A stretch of DNA of 64,000 nucleotides, taken from positions 1,766,001 through 1,830,000 of the forward strand of contig NZ_CP149571.1 in assembly GCF_037890695.1 (NCBI RefSeq), given 5' to 3'. Both the position numbers and the translations under genes were made by a program. This DNA is from Aeromonas jandaei (GTDB lineage Bacteria > Pseudomonadota > Gammaproteobacteria > Enterobacterales > Aeromonadaceae). Below the pieces are notes generated by a model. The model searched no databases. It had not been told where the DNA came from and saw only the letters and a list, made by a program, of their open reading frames with translations. Positions 29,480 through 39,103 of this stretch are shown piece after piece. The number at the start of each line of letters is the position of its first letter. Position 1 is the first letter of the stretch.

Positions 29480-30590
29480 ATGTTTAGTCAAGATGATTAC
29501 CAATGGATGAGTCGGGCCCTCGAGCTGGCCCGCCGCGGCCGTTACACCACGGCCCCCAACCCCTGCGTCGGCGCCGTGCTGGTGAAAGATGGCGTGGTGG
29601 TTGGCGAAGGGTGGCATCAGAAGGCGGGCGAGCCCCATGCCGAGGTCTACGCCCTGCGCGCCGCCGGTGACAACGCCCGTGGCGCCACCGCCTATGTAAC
29701 CCTCGAACCCTGCTCTCACCACGGTCGTACTCCCCCCTGCGCCGAAGCGCTGATCAACGCCGGCGTGGCCCGGGTGGTGGCGGCCATGGTTGACCCCAAT
29801 CCCCTGGTGGGTGGGCGTGGCCTGCGGATGCTATCCGAAGCGGGCATCAAGACAGATTTCGGCCTGCTGGCGAGCGAAGCGGAAGCGCTCAACCCGGGCT
29901 TTTTCAAGCGGATGCGGAACCGCCTTCCCGCGGGTGACCGTCAAGCTGGGGGCCAGTCTCGATGGCCGCACCGCCATGGCGAGCGGCGAGAGCCAGTGGA
30001 TCACCTCCCCGGATGCGCGCCGTGACGTGCAGCGACTGCGGGCCCGCCACGATGCGGTGCTCTCCAGCGCCGAAACCGTGCTGGCCGATGGTGCCTCCCT
30101 GACCGTGCGCTGGGACGAGTTACCCCCCTCGGTCAAGGCGAGCTATCCCAAGGAGACCCTGCGCCAGCCGCTGCGAGTCATCGTCGATTCGCAAAACCGG
30201 CTCACCCCCGACTTGCCGCTGTTCCAGAGCGAGAGCCCGGTGTTGCTGGCCCGCCACAAGGCGTCCGGCGAGTGGCCCGAGTGGGTGCAGCAGCTGGAGC
30301 TGCCGCTGCTGGATGGCAAGCTGGATCTGGTCAGCCTCTTCATGCTGCTGGCCAAACAGAACGTCAACTCGGTACTGGTCGAGGCGGGCCCGCGGCTGTG
30401 CGGCGCTCTGCTGGAAAAAGGGCTGGTGGATGAGCTGGTGCTCTATCAGGCGCCCAAACTGATGGGCGACGAGGGACGCGGGCTGTTCCATCTGCCCGGC
30501 CTGACCCGGCTGTTCCAGGCGCCCAAGCTCGCCATCAAGGATGTGCGCATGGTGGGGCCAGATATTCGCATTACCGCCAAAATAGCCTGA
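29480..30590 (+). pseudogene. ribD: Bifunctional riboflavin deaminase/reductase RibD, split by a one-base insertion (probable sequence error)
   Basis: RibD catalyses deamination and then side-chain reduction in riboflavin synthesis. ATG 29480 follows AGGAG. The N-terminal deaminase carries the zinc motifs PHAEVYAL and PCSHHGRTPPC. At 29918-29919 the run GCGGAACCGCC has one extra A compared with the expected Arg-Thr codons, and frame shifts. The reductase half continues in the next frame (FPRVTVKLGASLDGRTAMAS) to the stop at 30590. Both halves are otherwise intact. Deleting one base gives a normal protein of about 369 residues. Confidence 0.92.
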
Positions 30591-30645
30591 TCTTTCAATG
30601 TTCAAGGGGGCATCCGCTGCCCCCATCATCAGCAAGGTGATCTGC

Positions 30646-31298
30646 ATGTTTACCGGAATTATCGAAGCGGTGGGGACCTGGCCGAACTGCGCCGTCAGGG
30701 GGAGGATATGGCCCTCACCGTGCACGCCCCGGGCCTGGATTTTAGCGACGTCAAGCTGGGCGACTCCATCGCTACCAACGGCGTCTGCCTCACCGTGGTG
30801 GCGCTGAGCGACAAGAGCTATACCGCTGACGTGTCGCTGGAAACCCTCTCCCGTACCGGCTTTGCCGCCGCCAGAGTGGGCGATCGGGTCAACCTCGAGA
30901 AGGCGCTGATGCCCACCTCCCGCCTCGGCGGCCATCTGGTCTCCGGCCACGTGGATGGGGTAGGGGAGGTGAAAAGCGTCTCCAGCAGCGGCCGCGCCAT
31001 CGAGTACTGGATCAAGGCGCCGGGGGAACTCTCCCGCTATATCGCCGAGAAAGGTTCCATTGCGGTGGATGGTATCAGCCTCACCGTCAACGCGGTGCAG
31101 GGCGACCTTTTCCGCCTGACGATCGTGCCCCACACCGCCCAGGAGACCACCATCGCCAGCTGGAAGCCGGGTCACAAGGTCAACCTCGAGGTCGATCAGA
31201 TCGCCCGTTATCTGGAGCGGCTGATGATGGGCAAGAGTCAGGAGAGCAGCGCCTCCACCCTGACTCTGGACAAGCTGGCCAAGGCCGGTTTTCTCTGA
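30646..31298 (+). pseudogene. ribE: Riboflavin synthase alpha subunit RibE, split by a one-base deletion (probable sequence error)
   Basis: RibE (RibC in E. coli) dismutates two lumazines to riboflavin. The protein starts MFTGIIEAVGT at ATG 30646. At 30676-30679 GGGACCTGG lacks one C compared with the expected GGGACCCTGG, and the frame changes. The rest follows in the other frame: MALTVHAPGLDF, VCLTVVAL, MPTSRLGGHLVSGHVDG and the second barrel with GISLTVNAV. The duplicated beta-barrel architecture and the stop at 31298 are normal. Restoring one C gives about 217 residues. The enzyme is normally essential, so an error is likely. Confidence 0.92.
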
Positions 31299-31445
31299 TG
31301 CTCGGGGTGTTGGCCCCGACCAAAACGATTTTCTGTGATCCCGCTCCGATTGAAATGGGGCCATGCGCCCCAATCTAGAGCAGCATATCTCGCATTCCCG
31401 TTGAGCCTGCGGGCTCAATCCCCAAATAGACAGATGGAGTAGCCC

Positions 31446-32555
31446 ATGGCGCTGAGCACAACCCAGGAAATCATTGCCGACATCAAGGCTGGCAAGATGG
31501 TGATCCTGATGGATGACGAAGACAGGGAGAACGAAGGGGACCTCATCATGGCCGCCTCCTGCGTCCGTCCGGAGGATATCAACTTCATGGCCCGCTACGG
31601 CCGTGGCCTCATCTGCCTGACCCTGACCCGGGATCGCTGCAAGCAATTGGCGCTGCCGCTGATGGTGGATCGCAACAATGCCCAGTTCTCCACCGCCTTT
31701 ACCGTCTCCATCGAGGCGGCAGAAGGGGTGACCACAGGTATCTCCGCCGCTGATCGCGCGGTGACCGTGCAGGCGGCTGTGGCGGCCAATGCCAAGGCGG
31801 CCGATCTGGTGCAGCCGGGCCACATCTTCCCGCTGATGGCGCAGGATGGCGGCGTGCTGACCCGTGCCGGTCACACCGAAGCGGGCTGCGATCTGGCCCG
31901 TCTGGCCGGTTTCGAGCCTGCCGCCGTCATCGTCGAGATCCTCAACGAAGATGGCACCATGGCGCGCCGTCCGGATCTGGAGGTGTTCGCCGAGGAGCAC
32001 GGCATCAAGCTTGGTACCATCGCCGACCTTATCGAGTACCGCAACCAGCACGAGACCACGGTCGAGAAGGTGGCCGAGTGCAAGCTGCCGACCGAGTTTG
32101 GCGAGTTCGACCTCATCACCTTCCGCGACACCATCGACAATCAGGTGCACTTCGCCCTGAAAAAGGGTGAGGTGCTGGCCGACCAGCCGACGCTGGTTCG
32201 CGTCCATCTGCACGATGTGCTGAGCGATCTGCTGCTGACCGACCGCCATGCCGCCCGCAGCTGGCCGCTGCCCAAGTCCATGGCTCGCATTGCCGACGAG
32301 GGCGGGGTGCTGGTGATCCTGGGGGCGGAAGCCCATGGTGCCGAGCTGCTGGCCCGGGTCAAGGGTTTTGAAGCCGCCGACAAGGGGTTGGCGCCGGAAG
32401 GAGCCAAGTGGCAGGGTACTTCGCGCCGGGTTGGTGTTGGCTCCCAGATCCTCAAGGCCCTTGGCGTGAGCAAGATGCGCCTGTTGAGCTCGCCGAAGAA
32501 GTACCATGCCCTCGGCGGTTTCGGTCTGGAAGTGGTTGAATACATAGGCGAATAA
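31446..32555 (+). CDS. ribB: RibBX: DHBP synthase with a degenerate GTP cyclohydrolase II domain
   Basis: The 369-residue protein has an N-terminal 3,4-dihydroxy-2-butanone-4-phosphate synthase domain with the acidic loop [11 protein letters not shown] and the catalytic [12 protein letters not shown]. The C-terminal half aligns with RibA, but the zinc-binding Cys triad and HSECLTGD motif are absent; the region reads [14 protein letters not shown]. It can therefore make the four-carbon riboflavin precursor, but the RibA-like half is unlikely to hydrolyse GTP. A separate ribA must lie elsewhere. It is preceded by a 147-nt structured leader without an FMN-riboswitch core. Confidence 0.93.
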   Translation: MALSTTQEIIADIKAGKMVILMDDEDRENEGDLIMAASCVRPEDINFMARYGRGLICLTLTRDRCKQLALPLMVDRNNAQFSTAFTVSIEAAEGVTTGISAADRAVTVQAAVAANAKAADLVQPGHIFPLMAQDGGVLTRAGHTEAGCDLARLAGFEPAAVIVEILNEDGTMARRPDLEVFAEEHGIKLGTIADLIEYRNQHETTVEKVAECKLPTEFGEFDLITFRDTIDNQVHFALKKGEVLADQPTLVRVHLHDVLSDLLLTDRHAARSWPLPKSMARIADEGGVLVILGAEAHGAELLARVKGFEAADKGLAPEGAKWQGTSRRVGVGSQILKALGVSKMRLLSSPKKYHALGGFGLEVVEYIGE

Positions 32556-32650
32556 CCGCTACAGCTGCGGCTTGCAGAGGCCGTTATCCGTCCTCGGCAA
32601 GTCGTGGAGTATGCCGGCGCATGACCACGCCGGCCCATTGAATTGGCGAT

Positions 32651-32680
32651 CATGGCCGCTCGTTGCGGCCATGGTTTTTG
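32651..32680 (+). terminator. Terminator after ribBX
   Basis: ATGGCCGC-tcgtt-GCGGCCAT is followed by GGTTTTTG. The ribH promoter begins directly after it. Confidence 0.8.
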
Positions 32681-32703
32681 TCGTGGGTCTGTTGTGCTAG
32701 AAT
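32675..32703 (+). promoter_or_regulatory. Probable promoter of ribH-nusB
   Basis: The -10 hexamer TAGAAT (32698-32703) is preceded by a T-rich -35 region, TTTTTG, at 17-bp spacing. The transcript would start about 40 nt before ribH. Confidence 0.45.
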
Positions 32704-32754
32704 GTGCGCACTTTTGACTCCGGCCCTTTTGCTTTCACAGATACAGGATTTCCA

Positions 32755-33225
32755 ATGAAGGTTATCGAAGGAAACATTGCCGCTCCCGAGGCGCGCGTTG
32801 CCATTGTCGTTGCCCGTTTCAACAGCTTCATCAACGACAGCCTGGTGAGTGGTGCAGTAGACGTACTGAAGCGTCAAGGTCAAGTGCAGGACAGCAATCT
32901 GACTCTGGTGAAAGTACCGGGCGCAGTTGAAATGCCGCTGGTTATCAAGAAGCTGGCCAAGAGCGGCAAATATGACGCCATCGTGGCGGTCGGCACTGTC
33001 ATCCGTGGCGGCACCTACCACTTCGACTTGGTGGCAAACGAGAACAGCAAAGGCATGGCCCAGGTGATGATGGAGTATGAAATCCCCGTCGCCTTCGGCG
33101 TGCTGACTACCGAAAACATTGAACAAGCCATCGAGCGTGCAGGTACCAAGGCGGGTAACAAGGGTGCAGAGGCTGCACTGGCAGCGCTTGAAATGATCAA
33201 CGTCCTGAAAGAACTGGACGTGTAA
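32755..33225 (+). CDS. ribH: 6,7-dimethyl-8-ribityllumazine synthase RibH
   Basis: The 156-residue subunit of the 60-mer lumazine synthase starts [21 protein letters not shown]. The conserved [21 protein letters not shown] and [17 protein letters not shown] segments form the active site. It condenses the RibB product with the pyrimidine made by RibD. nusB follows 14 nt downstream. Confidence 0.97.
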   Translation: MKVIEGNIAAPEARVAIVVARFNSFINDSLVSGAVDVLKRQGQVQDSNLTLVKVPGAVEMPLVIKKLAKSGKYDAIVAVGTVIRGGTYHFDLVANENSKGMAQVMMEYEIPVAFGVLTTENIEQAIERAGTKAGNKGAEAALAALEMINVLKELDV

Positions 33226-33239
33226 CGAGGAGAAATGCA

Positions 33240-33653
33240 TTGAAACCGTCTGAGCGCCGTAAAGCCCGTCATTGCGCCACCCAGGCCATCTACCAGTGGC
33301 AGATGACCAAGGCCAACGTGGGTGACATCGAAGAGCAGTTCAAGATCGATCAGGACACCAAGGGTGTAGACCTGAACTACTTCCGCGATCTGCTGTTCGG
33401 GGTATCGCTCCACTGCAACGAGCTGGACAAGGTCTTCGCACCTTTCCTCTCCCGTCCGCTGGAAGAAGTGGACATGGTGGACAAGGCGATCCTGCGTCTG
33501 GCGACCTATGAGCTGACCCGTCGTGATGATGTGCCGCCGCGCGTGGTCATCAACGAAGCGATCGAGCTGGCCAAAGCCTTCGCTGCCGATGACAGCCACA
33601 AGTTTGTCAACGGTGTACTGGACAAGGTGATCAAGTCGCTGGACAAGCGCTGA
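33240..33653 (+). CDS. nusB: Transcription antitermination factor NusB
   Basis: The 137-residue all-helical protein carries the Arg-rich RNA-binding start KPSERRKARHCATQAIYQWQ and the C-terminal VINEAIELAKAFAADDSHKFVNGVLDKV. With NusE/S10 it binds BoxA RNA for rRNA antitermination. The start codon is TTG at 33240, after GAGG. The ribH-nusB-thiL order is conserved in enterics. Confidence 0.96.
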   Translation: MKPSERRKARHCATQAIYQWQMTKANVGDIEEQFKIDQDTKGVDLNYFRDLLFGVSLHCNELDKVFAPFLSRPLEEVDMVDKAILRLATYELTRRDDVPPRVVINEAIELAKAFAADDSHKFVNGVLDKVIKSLDKR

Positions 33654-33677
33654 TAGCTGCGTTCATCAGCATCTAAT

Positions 33678-33710
33678 AGAGGAGCCAGCTTATCGCTGGC
33701 TTTTTACTGT
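33678..33710 (+). promoter_or_regulatory. Terminator-like hairpin between ribosome site and start codon of thiL
   Basis: AGAGGAG (33678-33684) is followed by AGCCAGC-TTATC-GCTGGCT (33683-33701), then TTTTACTGT and the thiL ATG at 33711. The hairpin plus T5 reads as an intrinsic terminator for nusB. It also separates the only good Shine-Dalgarno from the start. When folded it would bring SD and ATG about nine bases apart. Confidence 0.6.
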
Positions 33711-34670
33711 ATGGGTGAATTCGAGCTGATTGATAAGTACTTCAAGGTCACCCACGCCCGCAAGGACGTGGTGATGGGCCCTGGAGACGATTGCGCCCTG
33801 CTGACCCTGCCCCCCGACACCCAGCTGGCGGTGAGCACGGATACCCTGGTCAGCGGCGTGCACTTCTTCCCCGACATGGATCCGGTCGATCTCGGCTACA
33901 AGGCGCTGGCGGTCAATCTCTCCGATCTCGCCGCCATGGGAGCCGAGCCGCGCTGGGTCTCCCTGGCGCTGACGCTGCCGGCCATCAACGAGAGCTGGGT
34001 CGCCGGCTTTGCCGAAGGATTCCTGGAGCTCGCCGAGTACTACAACGTGGCGCTGGTGGGCGGGGACATGACCCGCGGGCCGCTCTCCATCACCATCTCG
34101 GTGAAGGGATCGGTGCCTGCCGGTCGCGCCCTGATGCGCAGCGGTGCCAAAGCCGGTGACGGCATCTATGTGACCGGCACTCTGGGTGATGCTGCCCTGG
34201 CGCTCTCCCACCTGCTGGGCAAACGCACCCTCAACGAGAACCAGCTGGCCGCCGTGCTGCCACGGCTCGACCACCCCCATCCCCGCATTCTGGCCGGTCA
34301 GGCGCTGCGCGGGCTGGCGGGTAGTGCGCTGGATCTCTCCGACGGGCTGGCATCGGATCTCGGCCATATCCTCAAGGCGTCCGGTGTGCGGGCCCAGATT
34401 GATATCGATCTGCTGCCGCTCTCGCCAGTGCTGCAGGATGCGGTGAGCGAGCAGGATGCGTGGCAGCTGGCGCTGGCCGGCGGCGATGACTACGAGCTCT
34501 GCTTCACCGTGCCGCAGGAGCATCACGGTGCGCTCGATACCGCGCTGGCCCACAGCGGGGTCAGGTTCACCCGTATCGGCCGCATCGTGGCGGGTGAACC
34601 GGGCATCGAGTACCTGCGTGGCGAGCAGCCGGTCGAGCTGCAACTGAAAGGGTGGGATCACTTCGCATGA
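33711..34670 (+). CDS. thiL: Thiamine-monophosphate kinase ThiL
   Basis: The 319-residue PurM-like kinase makes thiamine pyrophosphate from thiamine phosphate. Motifs: GPGDDCALL, STDTLVSGVHF, NLSDLAAMGAEPRW, GGDMTRGPLSI and ALDLSDGLASDLGHI. MGEFELIDKYF aligns with the E. coli N-terminus, fixing ATG 33711 although no linear ribosome site precedes it. Its TGA overlaps the pgpA start. Confidence 0.96.
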   Translation: MGEFELIDKYFKVTHARKDVVMGPGDDCALLTLPPDTQLAVSTDTLVSGVHFFPDMDPVDLGYKALAVNLSDLAAMGAEPRWVSLALTLPAINESWVAGFAEGFLELAEYYNVALVGGDMTRGPLSITISVKGSVPAGRALMRSGAKAGDGIYVTGTLGDAALALSHLLGKRTLNENQLAAVLPRLDHPHPRILAGQALRGLAGSALDLSDGLASDLGHILKASGVRAQIDIDLLPLSPVLQDAVSEQDAWQLALAGGDDYELCFTVPQEHHGALDTALAHSGVRFTRIGRIVAGEPGIEYLRGEQPVELQLKGWDHFA

Positions 34671-35161
34671 GTCTGTTCACGATAAAGCCCGAGCTGAAAC
34701 GACTGGATCTGAAGAATCCGCTCCACTTTCTGGCGGTGGGCTTTGGCTCCGGTCTCAGCCCCAAGGCGCCGGGCACCATGGGCACCCTGGCGGCGATTCC
34801 GCTTTATCTGCTGGTGAGTGGGCTGCCGACAACCTGGTTTATCGCTCTGCTGGTGGTGGGTTTCCTCGTCGGTATCCGCATCTGCCAGAGTGCCACCGAT
34901 GCCATCGGCATGCCGGATCACGGCGCCATCGTCTGGGACGAGGTGATCGGCTTTGGCGTCACCATGATAGCGGCGCCTGCCGGTTGGGAGTGGGTACTGG
35001 CGGGCTTCCTGCTGTTTCGCCTGTTCGATGTGCTCAAACCCTGGCCCATCTCCTGGTTTGATCGCCGTATCCACGGCGGCCTTGGCATCATGCTGGACGA
35101 TCTGATTGCCGCTCTGTTCGCCCTCATTTGTATGCAATTACTGGCCGCCTGGCTCGCTTGA
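34667..35161 (+). CDS. pgpA: Phosphatidylglycerophosphatase A
   Basis: ATG 34667 overlaps the thiL stop (ATGA), giving 164 residues. PgpA removes phosphate from phosphatidylglycerol phosphate in the inner membrane. Conserved HFLAVGFGSGLSPKAPGTMGT and the acidic DEVIGFG and LDDLIAA lie between hydrophobic helices. Coupling with thiL is conserved in enterics. Confidence 0.96.
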   Translation: MSLFTIKPELKRLDLKNPLHFLAVGFGSGLSPKAPGTMGTLAAIPLYLLVSGLPTTWFIALLVVGFLVGIRICQSATDAIGMPDHGAIVWDEVIGFGVTMIAAPAGWEWVLAGFLLFRLFDVLKPWPISWFDRRIHGGLGIMLDDLIAALFALICMQLLAAWLA

Positions 35162-35172
35162 TTGCCCTCTCC

Positions 35173-35206
35173 CGGGGAGTGACTGTTACAGCACTCCCCG
35201 ATTTAT
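35173..35206 (+). terminator. Hairpin terminator after pgpA
   Basis: CGGGGAGTG and CACTCCCCG arms (35173-35181, 35192-35200) are followed by ATTTATAT, a weak T-tract. Confidence 0.6.
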
Positions 35207-35647
35207 ATCTGCCTAATTTTCATTCATCGGCATATGCTGCCGTATATCATCCATTTCACATAAATATTCACTACTCATTCGGGGCCTTACCGTGAATGGA
35301 GAATAGTGATAAATGCTGCTTGTTGCGTTCTTGTTGAAATTAAAGTAATGCTAGCGGTAGGTATATGGATATGCGGGCCGTTTTTGTGACTATAGTCATC
35401 ATTTTTCGCTATGGAAATGGTGGTTATCTGCGCAAAACATTGCGGAATTGTATAACTCAATCATTTACACCCGTGGGCAAACCGTCTAATTTACTCGCGG
35501 GTTATTCCAAAAAAATGCAAAAAACCCGCCCGGATCGCTGGTTTAACTGCTACACGGATTGAGCATTAATTGCCCTGAGCAGCACCGGCATCTGCGGCCG
35601 ATTTATGGACGAATTATTTGGGACGGATGTCCCCCGCAGAGGTAAAC
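35207..35647 (+). other. AT-rich 440-nt leader region before the peptide ABC operon
   Basis: This stretch is distinctly AT-richer than its flanks and has no convincing gene; a 65-codon ORF at 35365-35562 lacks a ribosome site. It contains the hairpin CGGCA-TATGC-TGCCG (35228-35242). It also holds a bulged inverted repeat (TTCACTACTCATTC at about 35267 with GAATGGAGAATAGTGAT to 35310). It is probably the promoter/leader of the transporter. Confidence 0.45.
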
Positions 35648-37372
35648 ATGTCCTTGCTCGAAGTAAAGAACTTGCGGATCGAGTATCCCTCCCGCTACGG
35701 GGTACTGGCCGCAGTGAAGGATCTCTCTTTCTCCATCGAAAAAGGGGAGATTGTCGGCGTCGTGGGTGAGTCCGGTGCTGGCAAATCCACCATCGGCAAC
35801 GCCGTCATCGATCTCCTGAGCCCGCCCGGTCGCATCGCCCGTGGTGACATCTACCTCAATGGCGAGCTTATCTCCGGCAAGAGCCAGAACGAGATGCGGG
35901 CCATCCGTGGTTCACGCATCGGTTTTATCTTTCAGGATCCGATGACCTCCCTCAACCCGCTGTTCACCGTTGAGCATCAGCTGGTCGAGACCATTCTGGC
36001 CAACACCGACTTGTCACGTGAAGCCGCCTTTGCCAAGGCGCTGGATCTGATGAAGGCGGTCGGGATCCCAAGCCCGGAGCTGCGCATCAAGCAGTATCCG
36101 CACCAGTTCTCCGGTGGCATGCGCCAGCGGGTGGTCATTGCCATCGCCCTCTCCGGCGATCCTGAACTCATCATCGCCGACGAGCCGACCACGGCGTTGG
36201 ACGTCTCCATCCAGGATCAGATCCTCCAGCTCATCCGCACCCTCTGCAAGGAGCGTCAGGTGGGCTGCATGCTGGTGACCCACGACATGGGCGTGGTCTC
36301 CAACGTCACCGACAAGGTGGCGGTGATGTATCGCGGCGATCTGGTGGAGTTTGGCCGCACCGAGCAGGTGCTGGGCAGTCCCAATCATCCCTATACCCGC
36401 AGCCTCATCTCGGCGGTGCCACGCTCCGACGTGAAGCTGGTGCGCTTCCCGCTGGTCTCCTATATCGAGGATGCCAGCGCGCCGGATACCAATATCGACC
36501 TCAAGACCCACTGGCTCGGTCAGAGTCAGGACGAGCGTGCCTATGAAGGGGCGCTGCTGCGGGTGGAGAACGTCGATCTGAAGTTTGTCACCAAGGACTC
36601 CATCTTCCCGAGCCGCCGCCAGTATGTGCGTGCCTGCAACAACATCAGCTTCGAGATCTTCGAGGGCGAGACCTTCGGTCTGGTGGGGGAGTCGGGCTCA
36701 GGTAAATCGACCATTGCCCGCGCCATCACCGGTCTCTATCCGCCTGATACCGGCAAAATCGTCTTTGAGGGGATCGATCTGACTGCCCTCAAGAGCGAGA
36801 GCGAGCGCCGCCCCCTGCGTCGTCAGATGCAGATGGTGTTCCAGAACCCCTATTCGTCGATGAACCCGCGCATGAAGGTGCGCGACATCATCGCCGAGCC
36901 GATCCGCTTCCACCAGCTGGCGAGCAGCGAGAGCCAGATCGAGGGGATTGTCGGGGATCTGCTGGATCACGTCGGTCTTGGCCGCGGTGCCGGGGTCAAG
37001 TATCCCCATGAGTTCTCCGGTGGTCAGCGTCAGCGTATCTCCATTGCCCGCGCCTTGGCGACCCGCCCCCGTTTTCTTATCTGCGACGAGCCGACCTCGG
37101 CGCTGGATGTGTCGGTACAGGCCCAGATCCTCAACCTGCTCAAGGATCTGCAGCAGGAGCTCAAGCTCACCATGCTGTTCATCAGCCACGATCTGCCGGT
37201 GATCCGCCAGATGTGCGACCGCATCGGGGTGATGCAGCACGGTCATCTGGTGGAAGTGGCCGAGACCGAGAAACTCTTTACCAATGCCGAGCATGAGTAC
37301 AGTCGCAAGTTGATCTCCCTCATGCCGGAGTTCAAGGGAATGTCCCGCGAGGGGCTGGAAATCGCAAGCTAG
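35648..37372 (+). CDS. Tandem-ATPase subunit of a peptide/nickel-type ABC importer (DppD-DppF fusion)
   Basis: ATG 35648 follows GAGG and gives 574 residues. Two complete ABC modules are fused. The first has [11 protein letters not shown] and the signature FSGGMRQRV with DEPTTALD. The second, from about residue 305, has [11 protein letters not shown] and FSGGQRQRI with DEPTSALD. The fold and the oligopeptide-type C-terminal tails match DppD/DppF or GsiA/YejF. It powers uptake through the two permeases encoded downstream. Confidence 0.94.
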   Translation: MSLLEVKNLRIEYPSRYGVLAAVKDLSFSIEKGEIVGVVGESGAGKSTIGNAVIDLLSPPGRIARGDIYLNGELISGKSQNEMRAIRGSRIGFIFQDPMTSLNPLFTVEHQLVETILANTDLSREAAFAKALDLMKAVGIPSPELRIKQYPHQFSGGMRQRVVIAIALSGDPELIIADEPTTALDVSIQDQILQLIRTLCKERQVGCMLVTHDMGVVSNVTDKVAVMYRGDLVEFGRTEQVLGSPNHPYTRSLISAVPRSDVKLVRFPLVSYIEDASAPDTNIDLKTHWLGQSQDERAYEGALLRVENVDLKFVTKDSIFPSRRQYVRACNNISFEIFEGETFGLVGESGSGKSTIARAITGLYPPDTGKIVFEGIDLTALKSESERRPLRRQMQMVFQNPYSSMNPRMKVRDIIAEPIRFHQLASSESQIEGIVGDLLDHVGLGRGAGVKYPHEFSGGQRQRISIARALATRPRFLICDEPTSALDVSVQAQILNLLKDLQQELKLTMLFISHDLPVIRQMCDRIGVMQHGHLVEVAETEKLFTNAEHEYSRKLISLMPEFKGMSREGLEIAS

Positions 37373-37447
37373 GAGAGCGCCGGTGCGCCGGATGGTCGCT
37401 CAAACCCGTTGTTCGTTAATAAAAAAGCCAAAAGCATGGAGAAAAAG

Positions 37448-39004
37448 ATGAAGAAAGGATTTTCCAAGATTGCCCTGGCGCTGTTTGCCGCCGGTTTCGC
37501 CTTCAGCGTCTCTGCCGCTGATATCAAGGTAGGTGTAGCCTCCGATGCCACCTCGCTGGATCCGCAGGAGCAGCTCTCCGGTCAGACCCTGGAGATGTCG
37601 CACCTGGTATTCGATCCCCTGATGCGTTACACCCAGGATCTGAAATTCGAGCCGCGTCTGGCCGAGAAGTATGAGCGTGTTGACGACAAGACCGTCCGCT
37701 TCCACCTGCGCAAAGGGGTCAAGTTCCACTCCGGTAACGACTTTACCGCCGATGACGTGGTGTGAACCGTCAACCGTCTGAAGTCCTCTGTCGACTTCAA
37801 GGCGATCTTCGACCCCATCGTTGAAGTGAAGAAAGTAGATGACTACACCGTCGATCTGATTACCGCGAAGCCCTTCCCGCTGATCCTGCAGACCGTCACC
37901 TACATCTTCCCGATGGACTCCAAGTTCTATACCGGCAAGACCGAAGCGGGCAAAGACAAGGCCGAGATCGTCAAGAACGGCGACTCTTATGCCTCTACCC
38001 ACGTCTCCGGTACCGGCCCGTTCACCGTCAAGTTCCGCGAGCAGGGCGTGAAGCTCGATTATGCCCGCAACCCCAACTACTGGGACAAGGCCTCCAAGGG
38101 TAACGTCGAGAACCTGACCGTGGTGCCGATCAAGGAAGACGCGACCCGCGTAGCCGCGCTGCTGGGTGGTGACGTGGACGTGATCTACCCGGTTGCGCCG
38201 AACGATCTGGAGCGGGTGAAGAATGGCAAGGACTCCCAGCTGGTCACCCTGTCCGGTACCCGCGCCATCATCATCGAGCTGAACCAGAACACCAACCCGG
38301 CGCTGAAAGACAAGCGCGTGCGCCAGGCGATCAACTACGCCATCAACCAGGTGGGTATCGTCGAGAAGATCAACAAGGGCTTCGGTACCCCTGCCGGCCA
38401 GCTGAGCCCGAAAGGCTATGCCGGTCACAACGAAGCGCTGGTGCCCCAGTATGATCTGGCCAAAGCCAAGCAGCTGATGAAAGAGGCTGGTCAGGAGAAG
38501 GGCTTCAAGATGACCTTCATCGCCCCGGCAGCCCGTTACGTCAACGACGTCAAGATTGCCCAGGCTGTCTCCGCCATGCTGGCCAAGATCAACATCAAGG
38601 TGGATCTGAAGACCATGCCGGTGGCCCAGTACTGGCCGGAGTTTGACAAGTGCGCTGCCGACATGCAGATGATCGGCTGGCACTCCGACACTGAAGATAC
38701 CGCGAACTTCTTCGAGTTCCTGACCTTCACCAAGGATGCCAAGACCGGTATGGGTCAGTACAACTGCGCCGGCTATGCCAACGCAGAGGCTGACAAGCTG
38801 GTCGAGCAGGCCAACGCCGAGACAGATCCGGCCAAGCGTGCCGAGATGCTGAAGAAGGTGGAAGCCATGGTGATCGAAGATGCTGCCTACGTGCCGCTGC
38901 ACTGGGAAGATCTGGCCTACGGCGCCAAGAAGAACGTCGACATCAAGCCGGTGGTCAACGTGATGAACTTCCCTTACTTCGGCGATCTGGTGGTCGGCAA
39001 GTAA
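37448..39004 (+). pseudogene. ABC-transporter peptide-binding protein (SBP family 5) with an in-frame TGA
   Basis: ATG 37448 follows GGAG. The signal peptide is MKKGFSKIALALFAAGFAFS, cleaved after VSAA. The family-5 binding fold is clear: SDATSLDPQEQLSGQTLEM, AEKYERVDDKTVRFHLRKGV and VSGTGPFTV. Codon 106 (37763-37765) is TGA where homologues have Trp (DDVV-W-TVNRL). The same frame continues without damage to TAA at 39004, total about 518 residues. One TGG-to-TGA change explains it: a sequence error, a recent mutation or, less likely, readthrough. It would deliver peptides to the permeases in the periplasm. Confidence 0.9.
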
Positions 39005-39103
39005 GCGAACGTCACAAGGAAGGACGGGGCGGAGTGGTCAGCTGGCCACTCCGCCTGCTAACAGAAGCCTGTGCCACGACACAGGCCACGTAGAAGGACA
39101 AGC

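Noticed and set aside
29176..31445. FMN riboswitch before ribD, ribE or ribB
   Set aside because: I looked for the conserved RFN segments (AGGGTNNNATTC, GTGAAATTCCC-like, CCGACGGT) in the leaders and found none.
35365..35562. 65-codon ORF in the leader of the peptide importer
   Set aside because: No ribosome site, no family, atypical composition; more likely noncoding.
37763..37765. Selenocysteine at the in-frame TGA
   Set aside because: Homologues have Trp, the family has no redox site, and no SECIS-like hairpin follows.
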